Shown one piece after another: positions 1-8,858 of a stretch of DNA of 64,000 bases. Each line of letters opens with the position of its first letter. Within the stretch, counting starts at the first letter, position 1. The notes beneath the pieces were generated by a model. The model was not told the DNA's origin. It did no database searches and saw only the letters and a program-made list of their open reading frames with translations. The DNA comes from Deltaproteobacteria bacterium (GTDB lineage Bacteria > Desulfobacterota > Desulfuromonadia > Desulfuromonadales > BM103), in contig VAUL01000002.1 in the NCBI GenBank assembly GCA_005774545.1, forward strand, positions 1-64,000, written 5' to 3'. The position numbers and the translations under genes were made by a program.

Positions 1-739
1 AGGGGAGGGCGCGCAGCCGGGGGCCGATGTCGTCCGGCTGCGGAAGCCCGTTGCGGACGGCGAGAACGGTCAGGTGCAGGTGGGTGGGGGAACGCCCCTT
101 CGCGGCGTTGTGGCCGCTGCGGCCGACAGTGGCGATCGGGGTGCCGGGGGCAACCCGATCGCCGACGCCGACCAGCAGGTCGCGATTGTGGGCATAGTAG
201 ATCAGCAGCCGCTCCGTCGGGTCGTAGATCCACAGGTACTTGCCGCCGCGCAGGGGGCTTGCCGCCGCCCATGCCGGTTCGGCGGCAACCACGATCCCGC
301 CGGTCATCGACAGGACCGTGACCGGCTCCCCGGTCAGATCGTCGAGGCAATCCTGGTCGCGATCGCGGATGAACAGGTCGACGGACGGATGTCCGCCGTG
401 CCGGTTGCCGTCGAAGTAGTCGTAGCCGCGGGTTATGTAGCCGCTGCCGGCATCGGGCCCGGAGACGGCCATCGTGTACCCGCGCAGCGGAAACACCCAC
501 GGCCGTCCCCCCGGCGTGCCGGTCTCCCCGCCCAGGAAGGCGTCGAGGTCGGCGAGCCGCGCGGCAAACTGCCGCCTGCCCTCGGTCTTCGCCAGCGCAC
601 CGTCGCGGATCTGCTTGTCGAGACGATCGAAGGCCAGGCACGGCGCGCAAGGTCCGGCGGCCGCCGCCGGAGCGGCAATGAGGACGGCGATGAGGGCCAG
701 AAGGAAGGCTGACAGCCCTTGGCGGTGCTTCGGTTTCAT
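1..739 (-). CDS. M23 family metallopeptidase, 3' end beyond window
   Basis: Partial gene: it starts at ATG 739 and is still open at base 1, giving at least 246 residues. An N-terminal signal peptide (about residues 1-29, hydrophobic core then AAPAAAA) sends it to the periplasm. The M23/LytM zinc site is visible: His117 and Asp121 in GGHPSVD, and His220-Leu-His222 in THLHL. Such enzymes cut peptide cross-bridges of peptidoglycan, or act as amidase activators when the ligands are lost; here all ligands are kept. It lies 43 bases downstream of the haem sensor gene on the same strand, so the two may be co-transcribed. Family assignment is firm; substrate is unknown. Confidence 0.85.
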   Translation of the reverse strand, partial: MKPKHRQGLSAFLLALIAVLIAAPAAAAGPCAPCLAFDRLDKQIRDGALAKTEGRRQFAARLADLDAFLGGETGTPGGRPWVFPLRGYTMAVSGPDAGSGYITRGYDYFDGNRHGGHPSVDLFIRDRDQDCLDDLTGEPVTVLSMTGGIVVAAEPAWAAASPLRGGKYLWIYDPTERLLIYYAHNRDLLVGVGDRVAPGTPIATVGRSGHNAAKGRSPTHLHLTVLAVRNGLPQPDDIGPRLRALP

Positions 740-782
740 TCGGGTGCTTGTTCTTCCGGGTTTTGCAGGTGGTCGGCGCGGC

Positions 783-2024
783 TTACTCCCCCGGCGGCGC
801 AGCGCGGAGGGTGGCGGTGTAGAACGGGAGTTCGCCGGTGTCGACGACGGTCATGGTCATTTCCAGCCGCACCGGCGTGCCGTCGCGGCGCCTTCCGGTC
901 AGCAGGTGGAGCTCGTCGAACCAGCGGGGTGCCGCGGTTTCGATGCGGGCCGTCAGGGCGGCGCCGCCGGAGTCGGCGTCCGGCACGAAGAGCCGGTCGA
1001 ACGGTTCGCCCAGCAGTTCGTCCTGCGTGTAGCCGAAGAGCTTCTCCGCCTGGCGATTGAACAGGAAGATCTGCCCGGTCGGCAGGAACGCGACGATGGC
1101 GTCGCGGGCGGTCTCCGTGAGCAGCCGGAAGCGGCGCTCGGATTCTTCGAGCTGCAGGGTCTTGGCCCCCAGTTCTTCCCCCATGGCGTTGAAGCCGCGC
1201 ACCAGTTCGCCGATTTCGTCCTGCCCGGACACCGGCAGGCGGCCGGCAAAGTGGCCGGTCTTCCTGATGGCGCCGATCGCCGCCGCCAGGGTTCCGAGCG
1301 GGGCGAGCACGGTCTTGCGGATGAGGAGGCCGAGGCAGGCGACCAGGGCCGCGAAAAACACGCTGGTGGTCAGCAGGGTGCTTCTGAAGCCGGCGGCCAG
1401 CCGTTTCTCGATCTGCCCGGTGGGGATGACGACGGACACCGCGCCGATCATGTCGCCGACCCGGTAATGGTAGGAGGCGTCCTGTTCGGGGGGGTAGATG
1501 TCGCGCAGGAAGCGGGGGGCCTGCTGCGGGTCGCCGTGACACTCGAGGCAGCTCTCGTCGACGTAGGCCGCCTGGAGGTAGCGGAAAACGGGGGTGCCGT
1601 CGAGCGTCGAGAATTCGGCGATGGGGTCGAGTCCCGGATCCTCGGCAAGCCGGCGCAACGCCGCCTGTTCGTAGGCATCCGGGGTATTCGCCGGATTGCG
1701 GAACCGGTTCGAGGTATGGCGGATGGTGTAATCCAGGTCCTCGGCCACAATCCTGCCGATCCGGTTGGCAACGACGACCGGGATCAATCCGTAGCGGTCC
1801 CGGTCGAGGTCGATCCTGGCGCCCTTGAGTTGTTTGGAGAGGTACTCGCGGGTCCGGGTGGCCTCGACCGTGATGATGCGGGCCTTTTCGACGGCTTCGG
1901 CAAAGAGGATCGCCCGCTGCTGGCGGTACTGCCAGGCCAGGCTGATCCCCAGGAAGACGATCAGCACCAGGAAGAGGATGATGTTGATCTTGGTGCGCAG
2001 GCCGAGGTTTTGCCAGATCGTCAT
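783..2024 (-). CDS. Membrane haem-binding sensor: DUF3365, HAMP, PAS; no output domain
   Basis: 413 residues. Order: TM helix (about 14-31); periplasmic DUF3365/Tll0287-like domain carrying a c-type haem motif CLECH (159-163); second TM (about 215-235); HAMP (about 236-290); one PAS domain (about 298-405); stop. Proteins with this front half normally continue into a histidine kinase, a diguanylate cyclase or a chemotaxis domain, but here the frame ends just after PAS. No kinase fragment follows: the next gene begins 43 bases on and is the M23 peptidase. It may signal through a partner, or be a truncated receptor. Ligand (redox, NO or O2) is inference from the covalent haem. Confidence 0.85.
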   Translation of the reverse strand: MTIWQNLGLRTKINIILFLVLIVFLGISLAWQYRQQRAILFAEAVEKARIITVEATRTREYLSKQLKGARIDLDRDRYGLIPVVVANRIGRIVAEDLDYTIRHTSNRFRNPANTPDAYEQAALRRLAEDPGLDPIAEFSTLDGTPVFRYLQAAYVDESCLECHGDPQQAPRFLRDIYPPEQDASYHYRVGDMIGAVSVVIPTGQIEKRLAAGFRSTLLTTSVFFAALVACLGLLIRKTVLAPLGTLAAAIGAIRKTGHFAGRLPVSGQDEIGELVRGFNAMGEELGAKTLQLEESERRFRLLTETARDAIVAFLPTGQIFLFNRQAEKLFGYTQDELLGEPFDRLFVPDADSGGAALTARIETAAPRWFDELHLLTGRRRDGTPVRLEMTMTVVDTGELPFYTATLRAAPPGE

Positions 2025-2125
2025 GCCGGTGTCGCTTCCGTCGGGGTTTTGTCCCTCATTGTATCAGCCGGATGGCGGTCGACAAGCCTCTCCCTGGCAA
2101 CGCGGCCTGGGGCGCGGCGGGCGGG

Positions 2126-2314
2126 TCACTCCGGGGGGTGAATCTGGCTGCAGACCTGCTCCAGCTTTTTCTCCAGTTCCTCGATGCGCCTCTTCAGTTC
2201 GCTGAAGGTGCAGAACCCCTCGATTCTCGCGTCGCCCGGAATGTAGGTGGGATATTTGCGGTCGCGGGTCTCCGAGTAGCCGTCGATGGCCGTGGGATCG
2301 ATAATGTCTTTCAT
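2126..2314 (-). CDS. Small protein, 62 residues, coiled-coil C-terminus, unknown
   Basis: Not recognised. ATG 2314 is chosen because AAGGAGG lies 8 bases upstream; the frame is open further upstream to 2353 but without a ribosome site. The protein is hydrophilic, with no signal or membrane segment. Residues 1-35 are rich in Asp, Tyr and Pro; residues 37-55 (FSELKRRIEELEKKLEQV) are a strong short coiled coil, suggesting dimerisation. It sits between the haem sensor and tRNA-Ala on the same strand, about 100 bases after the tRNA terminator. The good ribosome site makes it likely real; no function can be given. Confidence 0.6.
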   Translation of the reverse strand: MKDIIDPTAIDGYSETRDRKYPTYIPGDARIEGFCTFSELKRRIEELEKKLEQVCSQIHPPE

Positions 2315-2423
2315 CGAGCCGCCTCCTTTTTGTCGCAAAAATTTCCAGATCACTCAAATTACCCGCAGACGCGGGCGAAGTCAAATGTCATGCCCGTTTG
2401 CAGCCGGAACCCGCCGGCGGCCA

Positions 2424-2456
2424 AAAGAAAAAGGGGTTAGCTTGTCGCTAACCCCT
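2424..2456 (-). terminator. Rho-independent terminator of tRNA-Ala
   Basis: Stem 2432-2441 pairs exactly with 2447-2456 (ten base pairs, AGGGGTTAGC arm, five-base loop). On the minus strand it is followed by a T-rich run (A-rich 2423-2432 on the plus strand). It lies 10 bases after the encoded CCA end of the tRNA. Confidence 0.9.
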
Positions 2457-2465
2457 GATCTTTTC

Positions 2466-2541
2466 TGGTGGAGCTAGGCGGGATCGAACCGCCGGCCTCT
2501 TGAATGCCATTCAAGCGCTCTCCCAGCTGAGCTATAGCCCC
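2466..2541 (-). tRNA. tRNA-Ala (anticodon GGC)
   Basis: 76 bases including an encoded 3' CCA. Acceptor stem GGGGCTA pairs with TAGCTCC and contains the G3-U70 wobble that identifies alanine tRNAs. D-arm GCTC/GAGC; anticodon stem CTTGA/TCAAG with seven-base loop ATGGCAT, so the anticodon is GGC reading GCC/GCU; T-arm with GGTTCGATCC. It has its own promoter and terminator and is not part of an rRNA operon here. Confidence 0.97.
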
Positions 2542-2554
2542 AGAACGGATGCCG

Positions 2555-2583
2555 TTTATATCAAGCCGTCGCCGGCCTGTCAA
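2555..2583 (-). promoter_or_regulatory. Sigma-70 promoter of tRNA-Ala
   Basis: On the minus strand a perfect -35 TTGACA (2583-2578) and -10 TATAAA (2560-2555) are separated by exactly 17 bases. The start point would be about 7 bases past the -10, leaving a very short 5' leader before the tRNA at 2541. Confidence 0.85.
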
Positions 2584-2619
2584 CAACTTTTCTGCTGGTT
2601 CCCGGATATTGTTGCCGCG

Positions 2620-3327
2620 TCACGGCGATTGTGCGCCATCCGGCGGATTCGGCAGCACCTGGTTGCCGCTGACCCGGGTCCAGAGGGCGCTGATGTCGCG
2701 GATCAGGCCGAGATGCGTGGCGTTGTTGATCGCCAGGTAAAGCGACGTCACGGCATTCTTCTCGTCCTTCAGGGCGTCGTAGACCTGCGCGGCGTGATAA
2801 AGAACGCTGGCCTTCTGGTCGCCGGTCCGGGCAACGACGAGAGCCTGATTGAAGATCGGGATCGACTCCTCGTGCTGGTTGGTGAGGAAGTAGAAGTAGC
2901 CGGTCAGGTCGAGACGCTGCAGGCTGCCGGTCGGCAGTTGCATGAGCAGTTCCTCGGCCAGTTCCATGTCGTGCATGTGCTCGGCGCTGATCAGCGCGAG
3001 TCGGTAAATGACCTCGATCCGCTCGGACGAGCCCTTGGCCAGCCTGGGCAACGCTTCGCGGTAGGTGACGCGGGCCTCCTTGTCGTGGCCGATGGCTTCG
3101 AGGAGTTCGCTGCGGCGCAGGTAGTAGCTGCCGTTGTCGGGTTGCTTGACGATTGCCGCGGCATAGAGTTCGGCGGCCTGCGCATAGGCGCGGCGATCGA
3201 CCAGCTCTTCGGCCTGGGCGACGATGACGTCGGCCGGTCGCGGATCGACGGGCCGCGCCATCAGGACGCAGCCGCCCGCCAGCAGACAGCTGGCGGCGAG
3301 AAGGAGACGCAGCAACGGGCGGCTCAC
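2620..3327 (-). CDS. TPR-repeat lipoprotein
   Basis: 235 residues from a GTG start at 3327. An N-terminal lipoprotein signal ends in the lipobox LAGGC (Cys20), so the mature protein should be lipid-anchored. The rest is helical with tetratricopeptide-like pairs: about 38-60, 67-95, 105-130, 140-170 and 175-205 (e.g. AYAQAAELYAAAI, GYFYFLTNQHEESIPIFNQAL). TPR lipoproteins scaffold envelope complexes. It starts 24 bases after purC and ends about 80 bases before the tRNA-Ala gene, closing the ppiD-purC operon. Specific partner unknown. Confidence 0.8.
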   Translation of the reverse strand: MSRPLLRLLLAASCLLAGGCVLMARPVDPRPADVIVAQAEELVDRRAYAQAAELYAAAIVKQPDNGSYYLRRSELLEAIGHDKEARVTYREALPRLAKGSSERIEVIYRLALISAEHMHDMELAEELLMQLPTGSLQRLDLTGYFYFLTNQHEESIPIFNQALVVARTGDQKASVLYHAAQVYDALKDEKNAVTSLYLAINNATHLGLIRDISALWTRVSGNQVLPNPPDGAQSP

Positions 3328-3351
3328 CGCAAGCCTCGCGCGGCGCCCCGC

Positions 3352-4245
3352 CTAGAGGGTGATCCCCGTCAGCCGGCGCAGGGCCTCCATGTACTTCTCG
3401 CCGGTTTTGGCCACGATTTCGGCCGGCAGCGGCGGCGCCGGGGCCGTTTTCCCCCAGTCGAGCGTCTCCAGGTAGTCGCGCAGGAACTGCTTGTCGAAGC
3501 TCGGCTGCGGGCCGCCGGGAGCATACTGGTCGCGCGGCCAGAAGCGGGAGGAATCGGGGGAGAGCGCCTCGTCGATCCAGATCAGCGTCCCGTCCGGCAT
3601 GGTGCCGAACTCGAACTTGGTGTCGGCGATGATGATCCCCTTGTCCCAGGCGAAATCCCGGGCCCGCTGGTAGATCGCCAGGGTGGCGGCGCGGACTTTC
3701 TCGGCGAGATCCTGCCCGCATAGGCGGACCGTTTCCTCGAAGGAGATGTTCTCGTCGTGCTCGCCGAGTTCGGCCTTGGTCGAGGGGGTGAAGATCGGCT
3801 CGGGGAGCTTGTCGCTCTCCAGCAGGCCGGCCGGCAGCGGGATGCCGCAGATGGCACCGGTTTTCTTGTAGTCCTTCCAGCCGGAGCCGGACAGATAGCC
3901 GCGCACGATGCATTCCACCGGCAGCGGTCTGGCCTTCTTCACCAGCATGCTGCGCCCCCTGAGCTGGTCGTGGTAGGGGCGGGTCTCGGCCGGGAAGTCC
4001 TCAACCTCGGTGGCGACGATATGATTGGGGATGATGTCGCTCATCTGCCGGAACCAGAAGATCGACATCTGGTTGAGCACCAGCCCCTTGTTGGGGATCC
4101 CCTCGTTCATGATGACGTCGAAGGCGGAAATCCGGTCCGAGGTCACCAGCAGCAGGTATTTGCCCAGGTCATAGATATCGCGGACCTTGCCGCGATTGAC
4201 CAGCTTCAGGGTCGGGAAGTCGGTATGGGTGATGACGGCGCTCAT
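3352..4245 (-). CDS. purC: Phosphoribosylaminoimidazole-succinocarboxamide synthase (SAICAR synthetase)
   Basis: 297 residues. Joins aspartate to CAIR with ATP, the eighth step of de novo IMP synthesis, in the cytoplasm. Family signatures are intact: KVRDIYDLG near residue 20, SDRISAFDV near residue 37, and DTKFEFG with [14 protein letters not shown] in the second half. The length matches the longer (about 295) bacterial/fungal form rather than the 237-residue E. coli type. Its ATG overlaps the stop of the upstream ppiD-like gene in ATGA, indicating translational coupling; pairing a purine gene with an envelope foldase is unexpected but gives no clue to joint function. Confidence 0.97.
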   Translation of the reverse strand: MSAVITHTDFPTLKLVNRGKVRDIYDLGKYLLLVTSDRISAFDVIMNEGIPNKGLVLNQMSIFWFRQMSDIIPNHIVATEVEDFPAETRPYHDQLRGRSMLVKKARPLPVECIVRGYLSGSGWKDYKKTGAICGIPLPAGLLESDKLPEPIFTPSTKAELGEHDENISFEETVRLCGQDLAEKVRAATLAIYQRARDFAWDKGIIIADTKFEFGTMPDGTLIWIDEALSPDSSRFWPRDQYAPGGPQPSFDKQFLRDYLETLDWGKTAPAPPLPAEIVAKTGEKYMEALRRLTGITL

Positions 4246-6203
4246 GATTTTTTCTCCTCGGGGGTTTCCTTGTCGAGCAGCGTCTGAACCTGCGGGGCGA
4301 TCTCGATCTTCGCGCTGCTCTTGAGTTCTTCGAGGTGCTTCTGCACCGCTTCGTTCTTCCTGCGCTCGAGCAGCGTCTGGCTGATTTCCTTGCGCTGGGC
4401 GGCGTCGAGAAGCAGGGGGTTGGCCGCTTCGCGCGTCTTGAGCGCCGCAACGACGAAATGCTCGTCGACTTCGTAGGCCTTATCGATGCAGGCGCCCGGC
4501 GTCGTCAGGGCGAAGGCGGCCTTGGCCAGTTCCTCGGATGTGCCGACTTTCGGCACGAACGGGCTGCTGGAGCGGCTGAACGGCCCGGTCTCCTCGGCCA
4601 GCTGCCCGACGGCCCGCGCCGGTGCCGCCAGCCCGCCGCCTTTTCTGGCGGTCGCCAGGAGGCGCTCCGCTGCCGCTTTGGCCATGGTTTTGGCCTGCTC
4701 CTTGCGGTAGGCGGCCTCGATCCGGGGGCGTGCGTCGGCCAGGGTGGGGATGCGGCTCGGCAGGCGCTCCTTCAGGGCGAAGAGGATTACGCCGCGGTCG
4801 GTCTTGACCGGGCGGCCGAGTTCGTTGTCGCCGAGCAGGAACGCCGCGTTGATCAGTTCCTCGTTGCGGCCCAGGGGGCCGGGCGCTTCGTCCCGGGCGA
4901 AGCGCCCGGTCTCGCGCACCGTCAGCCCGGCGGCTTTCGCGGCGGCTTCGAGACTTCCGTCCTTGCGGTTGATGTTATAGGCGTCCATGGCCTTTTCGAA
5001 GGCCAGCTGCTGGGCCTTCTCGACCCGCAGCCCGCGCTTGATCTCGTCCTTGACCTCGGCCAGCGGCCGGATCCTGGCTTCGTTGAGGGCGATCAGCCTG
5101 ATGATGTGATAGCCGAACTGGGTTTCGACCGGGCCGCCGATTTCGCCAGGCTTGAGGCCGAACACGGCCTGCTCGAAGGTCGGCACCATCATGCCGCGGC
5201 CGAAGCTGCCGAGGTCGCCGCCGTTGACGGCGCTGGCCTTGTCGTCGGAGAATTCGCGGGCGAGCGCGGCGAAATCCTTGCCGCCCCTGGCGTCGGCGAG
5301 CAGCTTCTCGGCCTGGCTGCGCTTCTGCTTGCGCACTGTCTCGTCGGCCCCTTCGGGAACCCGCACCAGGATGTGGGCCGCATGGGCCTGTTCGGGGATC
5401 TCGAAGCGGTCGAGATTGCGGCGGTAGAACACTTCCAGCTCCGCGTCGTCGAAGCTGACCTGGTCGGCATAGCTTTGCGGCAGGAACTCCACGTATTTCA
5501 GGGCGACGGTCTCGCCGGTGCGGAATTCCTCCTTGCGCGGTTCGAAGAAGGCGGCCAGCTGCTGGTCGGTCGGTTTGACCTGGGCGGCGAAAGCGGCCGG
5601 GGAGACGCGCACCACCTCGAGGTTGACCTTCTCCTCGCGGTTGCGGAACTCCTGTTCGATCTCGGCATCGCCGATGGTGAGGTTCTTCTGCAGGCCGTCA
5701 CGCACCTTCTCCACCAGCAGGTCGCGGCGCTGCATCTCCTCGAACTCCTCTGCCGACAGGCGCTGGGCCTTCAGAACCTGCAGGTAGCGCTCCTTGCTGA
5801 ATGCGCCGTTTTCCTGGAAGGCGGGGATTTTGGCGATGGCGTCGATGAGTTCCTGCTTGCCGACCTCGAGCCCCTGGCGTTTGGCCTCCTCCAGCAGGAG
5901 GGTCTGGTTGACCACGCCGTCGAGAGCCTTCTGCACCAGTTTGAGCTGCCGCTCGAGCGTCGGCGTGAACTGCTCGCGGTAGATGTTCTGGTACAGCTGG
6001 TAGAGGTTGCCGTAGGCGGTCTGGAAGTCGCTGTAGCTGACCTCCTGGCCGTTGACCGTTACGGCGACGGCGGGTTTGCCGCCATTGGAACTGTCGCCCG
6101 GAGAGGTCAGCATGGCATAGCCGATCACGAAGCTGAGGATGATCAAACCGAACACCAGCTTGATGACGATCGATTTCTGCTTGTTGCGGACGAAATCAAG
6201 CAT
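4242..6203 (-). CDS. ppiD: Membrane-anchored peptidyl-prolyl isomerase / periplasmic foldase (PpiD type)
   Basis: 653 residues from ATG 6203 (AGGAG 10 bases upstream). A single N-terminal membrane anchor (about residues 14-35) follows a short basic cytoplasmic head; then a SurA_N-like chaperone region (about 45-240) and a parvulin domain (about 268-370: [11 protein letters not shown], then [19 protein letters not shown], then FGYHIIRL). The tail (about 400-640) contains a second, weaker parvulin-like segment as in E. coli PpiD. PpiD sits by the Sec translocon and helps exported proteins fold. It is the first gene of the minus-strand operon with purC and a TPR lipoprotein, behind a good promoter. 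Confidence 0.9.
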   Translation of the reverse strand: MLDFVRNKQKSIVIKLVFGLIILSFVIGYAMLTSPGDSSNGGKPAVAVTVNGQEVSYSDFQTAYGNLYQLYQNIYREQFTPTLERQLKLVQKALDGVVNQTLLLEEAKRQGLEVGKQELIDAIAKIPAFQENGAFSKERYLQVLKAQRLSAEEFEEMQRRDLLVEKVRDGLQKNLTIGDAEIEQEFRNREEKVNLEVVRVSPAAFAAQVKPTDQQLAAFFEPRKEEFRTGETVALKYVEFLPQSYADQVSFDDAELEVFYRRNLDRFEIPEQAHAAHILVRVPEGADETVRKQKRSQAEKLLADARGGKDFAALAREFSDDKASAVNGGDLGSFGRGMMVPTFEQAVFGLKPGEIGGPVETQFGYHIIRLIALNEARIRPLAEVKDEIKRGLRVEKAQQLAFEKAMDAYNINRKDGSLEAAAKAAGLTVRETGRFARDEAPGPLGRNEELINAAFLLGDNELGRPVKTDRGVILFALKERLPSRIPTLADARPRIEAAYRKEQAKTMAKAAAERLLATARKGGGLAAPARAVGQLAEETGPFSRSSSPFVPKVGTSEELAKAAFALTTPGACIDKAYEVDEHFVVAALKTREAANPLLLDAAQRKEISQTLLERRKNEAVQKHLEELKSSAKIEIAPQVQTLLDKETPEEKKS

Positions 6204-6255
6204 CGCGCAAGGATCTCCTGAAGGAAATTTCACCGTAAACGGGGAATAGCGTCGA

Positions 6256-6284
6256 ATGTTAGACAATCGCCCCGGCAATTGCAA
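6256..6284 (-). promoter_or_regulatory. Promoter of the ppiD-purC operon
   Basis: Minus strand: -35 TTGCAA (6284-6279), 17-base spacer, -10 TAACAT (6261-6256), about 50 bases before the ppiD start. It is back to back with the mreB promoter. Confidence 0.75.
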
Positions 6285-6301
6285 CCGTTTCCTTTTACGG
6301 C

Positions 6302-7437
<1,136 letters not shown>

Positions 7438-7490
7438 CGGAGAGCCCTTGCCGATGATCCCCGCGGTGTCCGTCAACGTCGCGCGATTCG

Positions 7491-7517
7491 AAAAGAGGGC
7501 TCGCCGCCCTCTTTTTT
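7491..7517 (+). terminator. Terminator/attenuator between mreB and mreC
   Basis: Ten-base-pair stem 7491-7500 with 7506-7515 (core GAGGGC/GCCCTC), five-base loop, running straight into six T. It lies 53 bases after mreB and 14 before mreC; no strong promoter is seen between it and mreC, so read-through is likely needed. Confidence 0.85.
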
Positions 7518-7530
7518 CGTGAAGTAAGCC

Positions 7531-8337
7531 ATGTGGGAATGGTGGAAGAAAAATCGCAGCCTGCTGTTCGGTCTGGCCCTGATCCTGGCGGCCCTGCTCA
7601 CCTATTCGCTCGGGCTCAAGGATGACGGGCGCACCGGCTGGGTCGAGGGGCTGGCCCTGCGCACGGGCGGCCCCGTGCTGGGCGTCGCGGCCGGCGCCCG
7701 CTACTCGGTGGCCGGCATCTGGGATGCCGTGATCCCGGGAGGATCGAGCCTCGATCTCGATGCCGAAAGCCGTCGCCTGCGGGCCGAAATGGCCGGCATC
7801 GAGGAGTTGAAGCGCGAAAACGACCGTCTGCGCCGCCTGCTCGGCTTCGTCGAGGAGCATCCGCGGCGCAGCGTGGCGGCGCGGGTGATCGCCGAAGACG
7901 CCTCCAGCTGGTTCCGGACCATCGAGATCGACCGTGGTTACGAGGACGGCGTGACCGAGGGGCTGTCGGTGGTCGATGCGGCCGGGCTGGTCGGCCGGGT
8001 GGTGCGCAGCACCGCCCATGCCGCCCAGGTCCTGCTGATCACCGATGCCTCGTCGGCGGTGGCGGTCCTGGTCCAGGACGAGCGGATCCGCGGGGTCTGC
8101 CGCGGCCAGGGGGGCACCCTGGCCCTCGATTTCGCCCTGGTGCAGGATGCGATCCAGGTCGGCGACGGGGTCATCACCAGCGGCCTGGGGGGGGTGTTCC
8201 CCAAAGGGCTGGTGGTCGGTTATGTCCGCTCGGTGCATCGCGAACAGTTCGGCCTGTTCCAGACCGTGGAGGTCGAGCCGGCGGTGGATTTCGCTCACCT
8301 CGAGGAAGTGCTGGTGCTGCTGAAGGAGACGCCGTGA
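7531..8337 (+). CDS. mreC: Rod shape-determining protein MreC
   Basis: 268 residues. One N-terminal TM helix (about 11-28), a coiled coil (about 75-105, LRAEMAGIEELKRENDRLRRLL) and the two beta-barrel subdomains of MreC, with the conserved SSWFRTIEIDRG (about 128) and GLVGRVV (about 152). MreC sits in the periplasm and activates PBP2 (MrdA) within the elongasome. Its stop overlaps the mreD start in a TGATG arrangement. Confidence 0.95.
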   Translation: MWEWWKKNRSLLFGLALILAALLTYSLGLKDDGRTGWVEGLALRTGGPVLGVAAGARYSVAGIWDAVIPGGSSLDLDAESRRLRAEMAGIEELKRENDRLRRLLGFVEEHPRRSVAARVIAEDASSWFRTIEIDRGYEDGVTEGLSVVDAAGLVGRVVRSTAHAAQVLLITDASSAVAVLVQDERIRGVCRGQGGTLALDFALVQDAIQVGDGVITSGLGGVFPKGLVVGYVRSVHREQFGLFQTVEVEPAVDFAHLEEVLVLLKETP

Positions 8338-8858
8338 TGCAGATCCTCGGCTACCTCCTTCTGGCCGGGCTGGCGCTGGTGCTGCAGACCGTGCTCCTCC
8401 CCCCCTTCTTCCCCGGCGGCATCAAGCCCGACCTGGTGCTGCTGCTGACCATCTGGATCGGCCTGCGCGAGTCGCCCTGGCGCGGCGGCCTGCTGGTTTA
8501 CGGACTCGGCTGGGTGTACGACGCCTACGCCGGGACCTTCCCGGGGCTGCACGGTTTCGTGCTGCTGACGGTGTTCCTGACCGTCTGCGGGATGGCGACC
8601 CGGCTCAACACCGAAAGCCTCCCCCTGATCTGGTGCCTGGTCGGCGGCGGAACGCTGCTTCAGGCTGCGCTGACCGTGTTTGCCATTGAGTTCTTTGCCG
8701 AGACCAGCCGGTTCTGGGCGGTGGTGCTGAACTGCCTCCCCGCGCAGATGCTCCTGAACCTGCTCTTCGCCTATCTTCTGCACAATAGCGGCCGCCGTTG
8801 CCGACAGCTCGCCGATCAGCTCCCGCCCGGCCTCCTCCCGCGCCGCCATGAGTCTTAA
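8337..8858 (+). CDS. mreD: Rod shape-determining protein MreD
   Basis: 173 residues from ATG 8337, which overlaps the mreC stop; GTG 8334 is an alternative. Five to six TM helices, with the conserved KPDLVLLLTIWIGL stretch near residue 30 and GWVYDAYAG near 60. Inner-membrane partner of MreC. The last 11 bases overlap mrdA, so the two are translated in sequence. The basic Pro/Arg-rich C-terminus after the last helix is cytoplasmic by charge. Confidence 0.92.
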   Translation: MQILGYLLLAGLALVLQTVLLPPFFPGGIKPDLVLLLTIWIGLRESPWRGGLLVYGLGWVYDAYAGTFPGLHGFVLLTVFLTVCGMATRLNTESLPLIWCLVGGGTLLQAALTVFAIEFFAETSRFWAVVLNCLPAQMLLNLLFAYLLHNSGRRCRQLADQLPPGLLPRRHES

